A stretch of 64,000 nucleotides of DNA from assembly GCA_018401745.1 (NCBI GenBank), contig JAGYJY010000005.1, forward strand, positions 124,001 through 188,000, read 5' to 3'. The position numbers and the translations under genes were made by a program. This DNA comes from Pirellulales bacterium. GTDB taxonomy: Bacteria; Planctomycetota; Planctomycetia; Pirellulales; UBA1268. Position 1 is the first letter of the stretch. Every line of letters starts with the position of its first letter. The notes beneath the pieces were generated by a model, which did not search any database, had not been told where the DNA came from, and saw only the letters and a program-made list of their open reading frames with translations. Of the stretch, positions 36,602 through 46,704 are shown one piece after another.

Positions 36602-37633
36602 TCAGGAAAGTCGAAACACGAGGAAGAACGCGCCCACGAGCACCAGGATCATCAAGACGGCGTCGGGCTCGACAACCCGCCTGCGGCGTTCAAGCGAGTA
36701 GAGCTGGCCGAGCACAGCGATGACGGTGGCCAAAATCATGGCAAAGGCTGAGGCCGCATGGGCCGGATTGGCCGCCGCAAACAAGGAACCGTCGTGCACG
36801 GCGTCGAAGGGGGCAAACAGCATCATGTTGAAGGCGTTGCTGCCAAACACGTTGCCAACCACGAGGTCAAACGCGCCCACGCGAATCGCAGTGATGCCCG
36901 CCACGAGCTCCGGCAGCGACGTGGCGATCGCTACCAGCGTGGTGCCCACAAAGGTCCGGCCAAGGCCCGTTGTGTCCGCCAGTTCACCAGCGGTTTCCGC
37001 CAGCCGCGGTCCGGCCAGGATCAGCACCACCGTGGCCAGGAGAAAAACCGTGGCCGGCTTCCACAGGCCGGCCCAGCCGTGCGGCGAGGTCTGCTGTGCC
37101 GCTGCGGCGCCCGCTGCAGCCTCCGCCGCGTCGGCAGCGGCCCGAGCCGCGATCCGCTGATTGATGAAGATCATCCGCGCCCCGAGCGCATAGGCGATCA
37201 CCACCGCCATCGACCAACCACCGACATTCAACACGGTGACCGAGGGCAGCCTGTCGGCTGTCAGCACGGCGAGCCCCACGATCGCCGTCAGCCCGATCGA
37301 GAGCGCGCCGGAGAGGGCGTGCGACGCAGCCTGACGCGAGAGCATTCCGCCCCGCGATCGCACCGCCAGGTCGAGCACCGCGAGGATCAGTAGGTTCATC
37401 AGACTGCCGCCAAGCAGGTCGCCAATGGCCAGATCGGGCAGGCCCTTGCGAATCGCTGAGATGCCGACAGACAGCTCGGGCAGCGACGTCGCTCCAGCCA
37501 GCAGCAGGCTGCCAACAAGCAGCCGGCCAAGCCTCGTGATTTCAGCAATCCGATCGGCAGCGAGCGCCAAGGCGGTCCCTGCAGCAGCCACAATCGCGGC
37601 GAGCCCGAGGAACTGAAGAACCAACGCGGTCAT
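36602..37633 (-). CDS. Sodium/calcium exchanger family (CaCA) membrane protein
   Basis: A 343-aa antiporter-like protein with two inverted halves of about five membrane helices each. The first alpha repeat reads GATSLPELSVGI and GDLLGGSLMN; the second reads IATSLPELVAGI and GNVFGSNAFNM, the family's cation-site motifs. A central Ala-rich cytoplasmic loop (AARAAADAAEAAAGAAAAQQ) joins them. I chose ATG 37633; a GTG at 37660 would add nine residues. With the downstream Ca2+-type ATPase it forms a likely cation-extrusion operon. Confidence 0.88.
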   Translation of the reverse strand: MTALVLQFLGLAAIVAAAGTALALAADRIAEITRLGRLLVGSLLLAGATSLPELSVGISAIRKGLPDLAIGDLLGGSLMNLLILAVLDLAVRSRGGMLSRQAASHALSGALSIGLTAIVGLAVLTADRLPSVTVLNVGGWSMAVVIAYALGARMIFINQRIAARAAADAAEAAAGAAAAQQTSPHGWAGLWKPATVFLLATVVLILAGPRLAETAGELADTTGLGRTFVGTTLVAIATSLPELVAGITAIRVGAFDLVVGNVFGSNAFNMMLFAPFDAVHDGSLFAAANPAHAASAFAMILATVIAVLGQLYSLERRRRVVEPDAVLMILVLVGAFFLVFRLS

Positions 37634-37686
37634 GGCATCTGCTCGCTTGAGGGTATCCACGCCGGCGGGCTCAAGCGGAGCGTCGC

Positions 37687-40600
37687 TTAGCTGATCGCTG
37701 TTGCTGCCGCCGGGAAGCGGTCTTGAATCGCCTGCACCGAAAGCGGTGTCTCGCGCTGCGCCTCCATCGCCCGCACAACGGCCTCGGCTGCTGGCAGCGT
37801 GGTGATACAGGGGACTCCATGCATCACACTCGCCGCGCGGATGCGGCCTTCGTCGGTGCGGGCCCCCTTGCCGCGAGGTGTGTTCATGATCAGCTGCACA
37901 CGGCCGTCGATCAGAAAGTCGATCAGGTTGGGATGCCCTTCCTGCAGCTTCCGCACCACCTCGACGGGGATACCTGCTGCCGAGAGCGTCCGGGCTGTGC
38001 CGGAGGTGGCGATGATTTCAAAGCCCAGCGCGATCAGCCGCCGAGCGACATCGACCATCGCCTCTTTCGCCTGTTCACGTGCCACGCTGATAAAGATCCG
38101 CCCCGTCTCCGGCAGCGTTGTGCCAGCGGCCAGCTGTCCCTTGGCAAAGGCGAGGCTGAAGCTGTCGGCCACGCCCATCACCTCGCCGGTGCTCCGCATC
38201 TCAGGCCCGAGCACGATGTCGACGCCCGCAAACTTCACAAAGGGAAAAACGCTCTCTTTGACGCTCACGTGCGCCGGCTTCGGATCGGAAGTGACACCCT
38301 GCTCAGCGAGCGTCAGGCCGGCCATCGCCTTGACGGCCACCTTCGCCACCGGCAGGCCTGTCGCCTTGGCCACAAACGGCACCGTCCGGCTGGCACGAGG
38401 GTTGGCCTCGATGACATAGATCTGCGGCTCGCCATCTTCTTTCTTCACGGCAAACTGCACGTTCATCAGCCCGATCACCCCGAGGCTCTTGGCCATCGAC
38501 GCAGCTGCGACCTTGATTCGCTCGATGATTTCTGGTGCGAGGGAGTGGGGCGGGATCGCACAGGCCGAGTCTCCCGAGTGGACGCCCGCCTCTTCGATGT
38601 GCTCCATCACGCCGGCGATAATCACCTGCTCGCCGTCGCAGATGCAGTCGACGTCACACTCGATGGCATCTTCCAGAAACCGGTCGATCAGCACCGGCTG
38701 CCCCTGGGCCACAGCAAAGGCCTCCGCGACATACCGCTCAAACTGCGTCTGGTCGTAGCAGATTTCCATCGCCCGACCACCGAGCACAAAGCTCGGCCGC
38801 ACCAGGCTGGGATAGCCGATGCGGGCCACTTCACGGCGGGCCTGCTCGAGCGTTTTGGCAATGCCACTGGCCGGCTGCTTGAGGCCGAGCCGATCGAGCA
38901 GGTCGCGAAACTTCTCGCGATCTTCGGCCATTTCGATCGTGTCGACCGAGGTGCCGATAATCGGCAGGCCGGCGGAAGCGAGCGCCCTCGCGAGATTGAG
39001 CGGCGTCTGGCCGCCGAGCTGCACAATCACGCCATCTGGCTGCACACGGTCGGCAATATTGAGCACGTCTTCGCAGGTGAGCGGCTCGAAAAACAGCAGG
39101 TCGCTGGTGTCGTAGTCGGTGCTGACGGTCTCGGGATTGGAGTTGACCATCACGCTCTCAATGCCCATCTCGCGGAGGGCAAAGCTGGCGTGGCAGCAGC
39201 AGTAGTCAAACTCGATGCCCTGACCGATCCGGTTCGGACCGCCGCCGAGGATCATCACCCGCTTCGTGCCGGCCGCCTTGGGAGGAACCTCGTCTTCGCT
39301 CTCCCAGGTGGAGTAGAAGTAGGGCGTGGCGGCCTCAAACTCTGCCGCACACGTATCGACCGCCTTGTAGGTGGCCACAATCCCGCGGCGAATCCGCTCC
39401 GCACGAATCTCCAGTTCGGAAACCCCGAGCATGGTCGCCAGCTGGCGGTCGGAAAAGCCTGCCTGCTTTGCCTTCCGCAGGAGGGCGTTCATCGAGCGTG
39501 GCAAGCGAGCCAGCTGCCCGCACCTCGTCTTCGATCTCCACGATCTGGGCGAGCTGATCGAGAAACCAGCGGTCAATCTGCGTGATCTCGTGGAGTTCCT
39601 CCACGCCGATGCCCGCTTTGAGGGCATACCGCAGATACCAGACGCGATCGGGGTCGGCGACCGCCACCCGTGTCTGAATCTCGTCGAGCGCAGGCTGCCG
39701 AGGCGTGCCCCAGAGGTCTTTCCCGTCACTGCCAAACCCAAAGGCTCCCACCTCCAGGCCACGCAGCGCCTTCTGAAACGCCTCTTTAAAGGTGCGGCCA
39801 ATCGCCATGGTCTCGCCCACGCTCTTCATCTGCGTGGTCAGCCTGCTGTCAGCCTCAGGAAACTTCTCAAAGGCAAACCGTGGCACTTTCACGACGACGT
39901 AGTCGATCGACGGCTCGAAGCAGGCCTTTGTTTTGCGGGTGATGTCGTTGGGCAGTTCGTGCAGCCGCCAGCCAACGGCCAGCTTCGCGGCAATCTTGGC
40001 GATCGGGAAGCCGGTCGCCTTGCTGGCGAGCGCCGACGAACGGCTGACCCGCGGATTCATCTCGATCACGATCATTCGACCGGTCTCGGGATGCACTGCA
40101 AACTGGATGTTCGAGCCACCGGTCTCGACGCCGATGGCGCGAATCACCGCAAAACTTGCGTCCCGCATCCGCTGGTACTGGCGGTCTGTGAGCGTCATCG
40201 CCGGAGCAACGGTGATCGAGTCGCCAGTGTGGATCCCGCAAGGATCAAAGTTTTCGATGGCGCAGATGATGACGGCGTTGTCGTCAGCATCCCGCATCAC
40301 CTCCATCTCGTATTCTTTCCAGCCGAGGATTGACTCCTCGACGAGCACCTCGCCGACCGGCGAGAGATCGAGCCCCCGCTGCACCTTGGCATCGAAGTCG
40401 CCCTTGTTGAAGGCGATGCCGGAACCGGAGCCACCGAGCGTGAAACTCGGCCGGATCACGGCCGGCAGGCCGATATCGGCAAGCACCTCGCGGGCTTCAG
40501 CGATGCTTTTCACCGTGCGGCCACGGCAGGTCTCCAGGCCGCACTTTTCCATGGTGGACTTGAAGAGCTCGCGTTCCTCAGCGCGGGCGATCACCTCCGC

Positions 40601-40957
40601 ATTGGCGCCGATCATCTCCACGCCGTGCTTTTCCAGGATGCCACGGCGGGCGAGGTCCATCGCGAGATTGAGCCCCGTCTGCCCGCCGAGGGTCGGCAGA
40701 ATCGCATCGGGCTTCTCAACCTCGATCACCTTCTCCAGAGCCTCCCAGGTGAGCGGCTCGATGTAGGTGCGGTCGGCCGTGCCAGGATCCGTCATGATCG
40801 TGGCCGGGTTTGAGTTGACCAGCACGACCCGGTAGCCATCCTCACGGAGAGCTTTGCAGGCTTGGGTGCCGGAATAATCAAACTCGCAGGCCTGACCGAT
40901 GACGATCGGCCCTGACCCGATGAGCAGTATCGTGTGAAGATCGTCGCGGCGTGGCAT
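37687..40957 (-). CDS. carB: Carbamoyl-phosphate synthase large subunit (frame broken near 39501)
   Basis: CarB makes carbamoyl phosphate for arginine and pyrimidine synthesis. The first half opens [19 protein letters not shown] and has the ATP-grasp region [14 protein letters not shown]. The second half repeats it ([33 protein letters not shown]) and ends with the MGS-like allosteric domain ([20 protein letters not shown]). The frame shifts once at about 39494-39508, where [14 protein letters not shown] continues as [17 protein letters not shown]. Corrected length is about 1,090 aa, normal for the family. carA is not in the window. Confidence 0.94.
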
Positions 40958-41060
40958 GAAACAAGAAACTACCATCCGCCCTCGGCTCGCTTCAACGAAC
41001 CGCTACAATCCTCGTGCGAAACGCCTTCTGGCCACCATTTTCCTCCGCGAGAGTCGACGA

Positions 41061-41594
41061 ATGCCTGCCACTCCAGCCCTCGACAGCCTGCGAGAGACCC
41101 TCCCTGACGAACTGAAAGACCTGCGGCTCAACCTCTCGAGCATCTTCGGAGGGGAGCATCTCTCCGCCGAGCAGTCGCTGGGTGTTGCTCTCGCGGCCGC
41201 CCGGTTTGATCGCTGCCCAAAGCTTGCCGAAGCGTTTGAGGCCGACCTGCAGGCCGCCTGTGCTGACTCCGCTGCAGCAGTCATTTCGGATGCGGTCGCC
41301 GCAGCCGGTCTGATGGGCATGAACACGGTCTACTACCGCTTCCGCCACATGGTGGGCAAAGAGAGCTACGGCTCACGGCCGGCCCGCCTCCGCATGACCC
41401 GCATCGCCCAGCCGGCCACCGACAAGGCGACGTTTGAGCTGATGAGCCTCGGCTGTGCCGCCATGGCTGGCTGCGAGGCCTGCATCCAAAACCACGAAGG
41501 CAGCCTCGTGAACCTCGGCGTGAGCGAAGATGCCTGCCACGACGCGGTGCGGATCGCGGCCGTGGTGCGAGGTGCGATCACCGGCCTGTGCTGA
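41061..41594 (+). CDS. ahpD: AhpD-type alkylhydroperoxidase
   Basis: A 177-aa carboxymuconolactone-decarboxylase-fold protein. The active-site motif CEACIQNH (Cys138, Cys141, His145) matches AhpD, with the upstream Glu-rich helix and a MNTVYYRFRHM segment. AhpD recycles peroxidase partners such as AhpC; no ahpC is adjacent. I used the ATG at 41061; upstream in-frame codons overlap the divergent carB start and lack a ribosome-binding site. Confidence 0.9.
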   Translation: MPATPALDSLRETLPDELKDLRLNLSSIFGGEHLSAEQSLGVALAAARFDRCPKLAEAFEADLQAACADSAAAVISDAVAAAGLMGMNTVYYRFRHMVGKESYGSRPARLRMTRIAQPATDKATFELMSLGCAAMAGCEACIQNHEGSLVNLGVSEDACHDAVRIAAVVRGAITGLC

Positions 41595-41681
41595 GCATCG
41601 ATTGCGACAGTGTCCCTTGCCTGAGGGTGCTCGCCCTGCATACGCTCCGGCAGGTTTCCCTCCGCACGCACGCGAGTCTTC

Positions 41682-42713
41682 ATGTCCGAGATCCTCACCT
41701 CTCCACGGCGATCCCGATTCGGGCAGGCAACCGGTTTTTGCACGACGGGCATCGGCAGCTGCGTGCCACAGCAGGTGGTGACCAACGCCGACCTCGCTCG
41801 CCTCGGCTGCGATGCGGAGTGGATCGAAACCCGCTCCGGCATCCGCGAGCGGCGGCATGCCCCCCCTGAGATCGCCACCAGCGACCTCGCCGCGGAGGCT
41901 GGTGAGGCAGCGATTGCGATGGCCGGCATTGACCGAGGTACGATCGACCTGCTCGTGCTGGGCACGTTCACGCCCGACATGCTGCTTCCCTCGACCGCCT
42001 GCATCGTGCAGGAGCGACTGGGGCTCGACTGCCCAGCGATGGATGTGACGGCTGCCTGCGCAGGCTTCGTGTATGGGCTGGTGACCGCCGGTCAGTTTCT
42101 CGGCGGCGGCTCCCACCAGCGGGTGCTCGCGATCGGCGCCGATACCAACAGCCGCGTGGTCGATCCCGACGACATCAAGACCTGGCCTCTGTTTGGCGAC
42201 GCGGCAGGCGCGGTGCTGCTTGAGCGACAGCAGACAGCCACCGACAAGCCTCACGGCCTGCTGGCCTACGCCCTGGGCTCAGACGGCCGCGGAGCCGACC
42301 TGCTTGCCTGCCCAATGACCGGCACGCGGGAGCCGGTGTCGGTCGAAGGCGCCACCGCCGGTCGACAGTTTATGAAGATGGACGGCCGGGCGGTATTTAA
42401 GTGGGCCATTCGGCTCGCTGAGCAAAACATCCGCGAGGTGGTCGAGAAGTCGGGGCTGCCGCTTGATGCAATCGATCTGTTCGTGCTGCATCAGGCCAAC
42501 GCCCGCATCATCGAGGGTGCCCGCACGGCCCTCGGCCTGCCTCCAGAAAAGGTGTTTATGAACCTCGACCGCTATGGCAACACCTCGAGCGGCTCGATTC
42601 CGCTGGCGATGGACGAGGCCTGGCGGGCGGGATTGATTGGCCCGGGAAGCACCGTGGCGGTGTGCGGCTTCGGCGGCGGGCTCGCCTGGGGCACGGCCGT
42701 ATGGCGGCTCTGA
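41682..42713 (+). CDS. fabH: 3-oxoacyl-ACP synthase III (FabH family)
   Basis: FabH-type condensing enzymes start fatty acid synthesis from acyl-CoA and malonyl-ACP. The catalytic triad is visible: Cys126 in VTAACAGFVYG, His in LHQANARI and Asn in YGNTSSGSIP. Length (343 aa) is typical with a slightly longer N-terminus. It sits between ahpD and pepF, away from other fab genes, so a specialised role is possible. Confidence 0.9.
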   Translation: MSEILTSPRRSRFGQATGFCTTGIGSCVPQQVVTNADLARLGCDAEWIETRSGIRERRHAPPEIATSDLAAEAGEAAIAMAGIDRGTIDLLVLGTFTPDMLLPSTACIVQERLGLDCPAMDVTAACAGFVYGLVTAGQFLGGGSHQRVLAIGADTNSRVVDPDDIKTWPLFGDAAGAVLLERQQTATDKPHGLLAYALGSDGRGADLLACPMTGTREPVSVEGATAGRQFMKMDGRAVFKWAIRLAEQNIREVVEKSGLPLDAIDLFVLHQANARIIEGARTALGLPPEKVFMNLDRYGNTSSGSIPLAMDEAWRAGLIGPGSTVAVCGFGGGLAWGTAVWRL

Positions 42714-42806
42714 CGCTGGCCGTCGCCCACCTGCTTCCTCAACGCCCCGCGCTCGCCAAGCCTCACAGCAGTCACAACTTCAGACGACGCATCAGGAGAG
42801 ACCACG

Positions 42807-44627
42807 ATGGCCACTGCCGACGCACCACGCCCCGCCAAGACCCTGCCCGCACGCAGCGACGTCGCGGCCGGCGACACCTGGGACCTCACCAGCCTGTTCG
42901 CCAGCGATGCCGACTGGGAAGCAGCGCTGGCTGCCTGGGAAGCCCGTATCCCCGAGTTTGATGCCTTCACCGGCACACTCGGCTCGTCGCCGGAGCGACT
43001 TGCCGAGGTGATTCAGTTTGATCTCGACTACGACCGGGAAGGCGACCGCCTGGGAACCTACGCCTTCCTGCGAGCCGCCGAAGATCAGCAAGGCCAGCAG
43101 GCTCAGCGGATGGTGGGCCGCTTTCAGCACGTCTCCACGCAGGCCGGCGAGCGTGCCAGCTTCATTCGCCCCGAGATTCTGGCGATACCCTCCGCCACGC
43201 TCGACGCCTGGCTGGAGACAGACACGCTCGCCCCCTACCGGCTGATGCTCAAGCGGCTGGTGCGGGTGCGGCCCCATGTGCTCAGTGAGCCGGAAGAGAA
43301 GATCCTGGCGATGCAGGGCACGTTTGCCGGGACAGCCTCAAAGGTGTTTCGCCAGCTGACCGATGCCGACATGACTTTTGGCAGCCTCACCAATGGCAGC
43401 GGTGACGAGGTGCAGCTGTCGCATGCCAGCTTCATGACGTTGCTGCACGACAAGGTGCCCGCGGTGCGGAAGCAGGCTTTCCATCAGTATTACGAGGTGT
43501 TTGAAGCCCACGATCACACCCTTGCAGCCACGCTCTCAGGCTCCATGGAGCGGGATGTGTTTGCCGCCAAGGTGCGGCACTATCCGTCCGCGATCGAGGC
43601 AGCCCTCTTCAACGACAACGTTCCCCTCTCGGTCTACGACAGCCTGATCGCCGCCGTCCACGACCACCTCCCTGCCCTGCACCGCTACTATGCGCTGCGG
43701 AAGCGGGTGCTCGGCCTCGACGAGATCCACCACTACGACACCTACGTGCCGCTGGTGCCCGACCTCGATAAGCGGCACACCTGGGACGAGGCCGTGGGGC
43801 TGATCATCGAGTCGCTCCAGCCACTCGGAGGCGACTACTGCAGCCGGCTCGAGCAGGGCCTGCGAGGCCGCTGGTGCGACCGCTACCCGAATACCGGCAA
43901 GCAGTCGGGCGCCTTCAGCAGCGGCACCTACGACTCCGACCCCTATATCCTGATGAACTTTGAGGAGGAAGTGATCGAGCATGTGTTCACGCTCGCCCAC
44001 GAGGCGGGCCACTCGATGCACACCCGCTACTCCGCCGACAGCCAGCCCTACCAGTATTCGGGCTACACCATCTTCGTGGCCGAGGTGGCCAGCACCTTCA
44101 ATGAGCAGCTGCTCTCGAAGCTGCTGCTCGAGCGAGCTGGCAGCGATCGCGAACGGGCAGCCATCCTGGTCCGCGAGATCGACGCCATCCGCGGCACCAT
44201 CGTGCGGCAGACGATGTTTGCCGAGTTTGAAAAGCTTGCGCACGCCTCAGTGGAGGCGGGTGAGCCGCTGACACTCGAACGCACCCGCTCGCTCTACCGT
44301 GGCCTGCTCGACGCCTATTTCGGCTCCGGGTTTGCCCTCGACAGCCAGCTCGAGCTTGAGGCCCTGCGGATCCCGCACTTCTACAGTGCGTTCTACGTCT
44401 ACAAATACGCCACAGGGCTTTCCGCCGCGATCAGCCTCTCTCGCCGCGTGCTCGAAGGCGGCCAGGCCGAGCTCGACGCCTACCTCGGCTTCCTCAAGGG
44501 CGGCGGCTCCAAGTGGCCTCTCGACCTCCTCCGCGACGCGGGCGTCGATCTGGAAAAGCCCGAACCCGTCGCCACCGCCCTCAGCCACTTCAGCAGCCTC
44601 GTCGATCAGCTCGAAGACCTGCTGTAA
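42807..44627 (+). CDS. pepF: Oligoendopeptidase F
   Basis: An M3-family zinc peptidase (606 aa). The metal site is TLAHEAGHSMHTRYS, with HEAGH providing two His ligands and the catalytic Glu; the downstream Glu lies in AEVASTFNEQLL. The N-terminal helical half (WDLTSLFASDADWEAAL) and a C-terminal YKYATGLSAA region match the PepF family. No signal peptide is seen, so it probably digests peptides in the cytoplasm. It ends ten bp before a repeat block. Confidence 0.94.
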   Translation: MATADAPRPAKTLPARSDVAAGDTWDLTSLFASDADWEAALAAWEARIPEFDAFTGTLGSSPERLAEVIQFDLDYDREGDRLGTYAFLRAAEDQQGQQAQRMVGRFQHVSTQAGERASFIRPEILAIPSATLDAWLETDTLAPYRLMLKRLVRVRPHVLSEPEEKILAMQGTFAGTASKVFRQLTDADMTFGSLTNGSGDEVQLSHASFMTLLHDKVPAVRKQAFHQYYEVFEAHDHTLAATLSGSMERDVFAAKVRHYPSAIEAALFNDNVPLSVYDSLIAAVHDHLPALHRYYALRKRVLGLDEIHHYDTYVPLVPDLDKRHTWDEAVGLIIESLQPLGGDYCSRLEQGLRGRWCDRYPNTGKQSGAFSSGTYDSDPYILMNFEEEVIEHVFTLAHEAGHSMHTRYSADSQPYQYSGYTIFVAEVASTFNEQLLSKLLLERAGSDRERAAILVREIDAIRGTIVRQTMFAEFEKLAHASVEAGEPLTLERTRSLYRGLLDAYFGSGFALDSQLELEALRIPHFYSAFYVYKYATGLSAAISLSRRVLEGGQAELDAYLGFLKGGGSKWPLDLLRDAGVDLEKPEPVATALSHFSSLVDQLEDLL

Positions 44628-44637
44628 AGAAACGCCG

Positions 44638-44698
44638 ACTCGGCAGGCGGCAAAAGTCTCATCGCAGGCCCAGGAGAGCCCAAACGTTCCTCGAGCGG
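44638..44698 (+). repeat. Repeat module A, partial and diverged
   Basis: Begins CGGCAGGCGGCAAAAGTC like the full copies at 20890 and 25054 and keeps the final hairpin (AACGTTCCTCGAGCG), but lacks the first 25 bases and the segment after the hairpin. It starts about ten bp after the pepF stop. Confidence 0.75.
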
Positions 44699-44704
44699 AT
44701 GGAA

Positions 44705-44777
44705 CGGGACGGGTCCTCGGGCCGCGAAGCGGCCTCGGCGAAGCCGAGGTGCCTGCGGCACCCGAAGACCCGTCCCG
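44705..44777 (+). repeat. Repeat module B copy 4 (cloverleaf-like)
   Basis: Fourth 73-nt copy: outer stem CGGGACGGGTC with GACCCGTCCCG, inner hairpin loops GAA, GAA and TGC. Confidence 0.9.
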
Positions 44778-44795
44778 CTTGCGCACTCGCTTTAC

Positions 44796-44825
44796 GCCTG
44801 CGAAGCCATCCTGGCCTTCGCAGGC
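44796..44825. repeat. Perfect inverted repeat between modules B and E
   Basis: GCCTGCGAAG and CTTCGCAGGC flank a ten-base centre (CCATCCTGGC). The left half recurs at 59931-59948, also beside module B, so it is probably a further part of the modular family. Confidence 0.7.
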
Positions 44826-44858
44826 TAAGGCGACCAGTCAGAAAGCCAAGGTTTCTGA

Positions 44859-44900
44859 CCGGCCGCAGATCGCCGCTCCTGCGGCGGACAGGCCGGCCTT
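44859..44900 (+). repeat. Repeat module E copy
   Basis: CGGCCGCAGAT, then CGCCGC-TCCT-GCGGCG, then ACAGGCCGGCC. It is followed by module C at 44911. Confidence 0.8.
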
Positions 44901-44910
44901 AAACCCGTAA

Positions 44911-45053
44911 GCGAGGGGTGAGCCCGGGCCGAATGAGCCGGCCTTGCAGTCGAGCGCAGCCCGGAGGGCGAAAGCGAGAATGCACGAGTGAGCGAAGCCA
45001 GGATGGCGAAGCGAACGCTCGGCTCATCGGCCTGGGCTCACCCCGAGCGACCC
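44911..45053. repeat. Repeat module C, subtype 2, in a convergent gap
   Basis: The arms GGGTGAGCCCGGGCCGA and TCGGCCTGGGCTCACCC can form a long stem around about 95 nt. The internal sequence matches 25501-25722, but the 3' arm is present once. It ends seven bp before the pepA stop. Confidence 0.88.
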
Positions 45054-45060
45054 ACCCCAA

Positions 45061-46568
45061 TCAGGTCGTCTCCTCCGGACTCCCCCGCACAAGCTCAACG
45101 AGCGACCGCACCATCACCCCCGTGCCGCCCCCATCGCTCCACGGCTTCGGCTTGTCGGCAAACGCCGGGCCGGCAATATCGATGTGCGTCCACGGCGTGG
45201 TGCCCACAAACCGCTCCAGAAACTTCGCCGCCGTGATAGCGCCGCCCCAGCGACCATCGCCGACGTTCTTGATGTCGGCCACGTCGCTCTCAATCTGCGG
45301 GTCGTAGTGACGAAACATCGGCATCTGCCAGACAGGCTCGCCAGCAGTCTTGGCGGCGGCGACGAGCTGATCGCAGGAGGCCTGGTTGTTGCTGAAGAGA
45401 CCGGCGACATCGTGGCCGAGGGCGACCATGCAGGCGCCGGTGAGCGTGGCAGCATCGATGATGCGTCCGGGCTCAAGCCCGCGGACAACATCGAGCACAT
45501 CGGCCAGCACCAGACGGCCTTCGGCGTCGGTGTTGTGGACCTCGATCGTGAGGCCGTTGCGGGCCGTCAGCACATCGCCGACCTTATAGGCCGCGGGACC
45601 AGTCATGTTTTCCACCAGGCCCATGGCCGCCACCACATCGACGGGCAGTTTGAGGGCTGCAATCGTGGCGATCGTGCCGAGCATCGTGGCGGCGCCGGCC
45701 ATGTCGCACTTCATCCCCATCATCGAGTCGGCGGGCTTGAGCGAGAGACCGCCAGAATCGAAGGTCACGCCCTTGCCGACAAGGGCCAGCTCCGGCGAGC
45801 CCTCGCGGCGGCCGGGGCCGCGGTAGCGCATGATCACAAGCCGCGGTGGGCGGCTGCTGCCTCGGGAGACAGCCAGGAGGGCGCCGCAGCGTTCCTTGGC
45901 GAGCCGAGTTTCGTCCCAGACTTCGATGTCGATGCCGAGGTGGCCGGCCACGGCAGAAGCCTCGTCGGCAAAGGCCTGGGGATACATGTCGTCTGGGGCG
46001 AGGTTGACCAGCCGACGGGTGAGGTTGATCCCGTCTCCAAGGTGCGTGCCCCGTTCCACGGCGTCGGCGGGAGCGGCGAGCCAGATCGTCGTTCCAAACG
46101 GGGTTCGCTTCTTGTCTTTGCGGTAGATGTCCTGCCCCACCATCCCCACGGCGGCACCGGCAACGGCATGCTCGAGCTGCCGTGTGCTCCAGGAGCCGTC
46201 GGCCAGGAAGGCGACGGCAGTTCGCTTGCGGGCGGCGAGCGTTTTGGCGGCAGCGGCGGCCGCCCTGTAGATCACTCCAAGATCGAGCTCTTCCCGCTTG
46301 CCGAGGCCTACAACCAGCAGCTGCTTGGCAGCGATACCGGCCGGAGCGAGGCATGGCACACACTCGCATGCCTTGCCCGTGATCTCACCCTCTGTTGCCA
46401 GGCGGGAAAGGATGCCTCCCAGGGCGGCATCGATTGCCGCCACGCCCCCCGCCCCAAGGCCCCCTCGGTGGCAAACACTACCAGAGCATCGGCCTCGACA
46501 GACTCTGGCTGCATCGCCGGCTCCGCCACGATTCGGCCTCGACTGGACTGACTGGAAAACTCGCTCAT
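45061..46568 (-). CDS. pepA: Leucyl aminopeptidase, M17 family (frame broken near 46448)
   Basis: A two-metal cytosolic aminopeptidase. The signature NTDAEGRLVLADVLDV is intact, with the metal-binding region GKGVTFDSGGLSLKP and MKCDMAGAATML upstream. The start at 46568 gives MSEFSSQSSRGRIV with GGAG upstream. After ALVVFATEGALG the frame shifts at a run of six G on the coding strand (46445-46450) and resumes as AGGVAAIDAALGGIL. Corrected length is about 502 aa, normal for PepA. Confidence 0.92.
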
Positions 46569-46704
46569 CGTGATTCGTCGCTCCCGGTTGGTTTTGCTCT
46601 CTGGATGGAAGAGAAGCATAGCGAACGCAGCCGACCGAGACGGCCCCTGGAAGGCTGCGGCATGTTCAGTACCATGCCGCCTTAGGCGGATCCTTCTGGA
46701 GACT

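Noticed and set aside
39494..39508. Programmed frameshift or split carB subunits
   Set aside because: No slippery sequence or new start at the junction, and fourteen other genes show the same kind of single-base break, so sequence error is simpler.
37723..39585. Plus-strand open frame of 620 codons opposite carB
   Set aside because: Antisense shadow in GC-rich DNA; carB on the minus strand has full family motifs.
45184..46551. Plus-strand open frame opposite pepA
   Set aside because: Antisense shadow of a conserved M17 peptidase.
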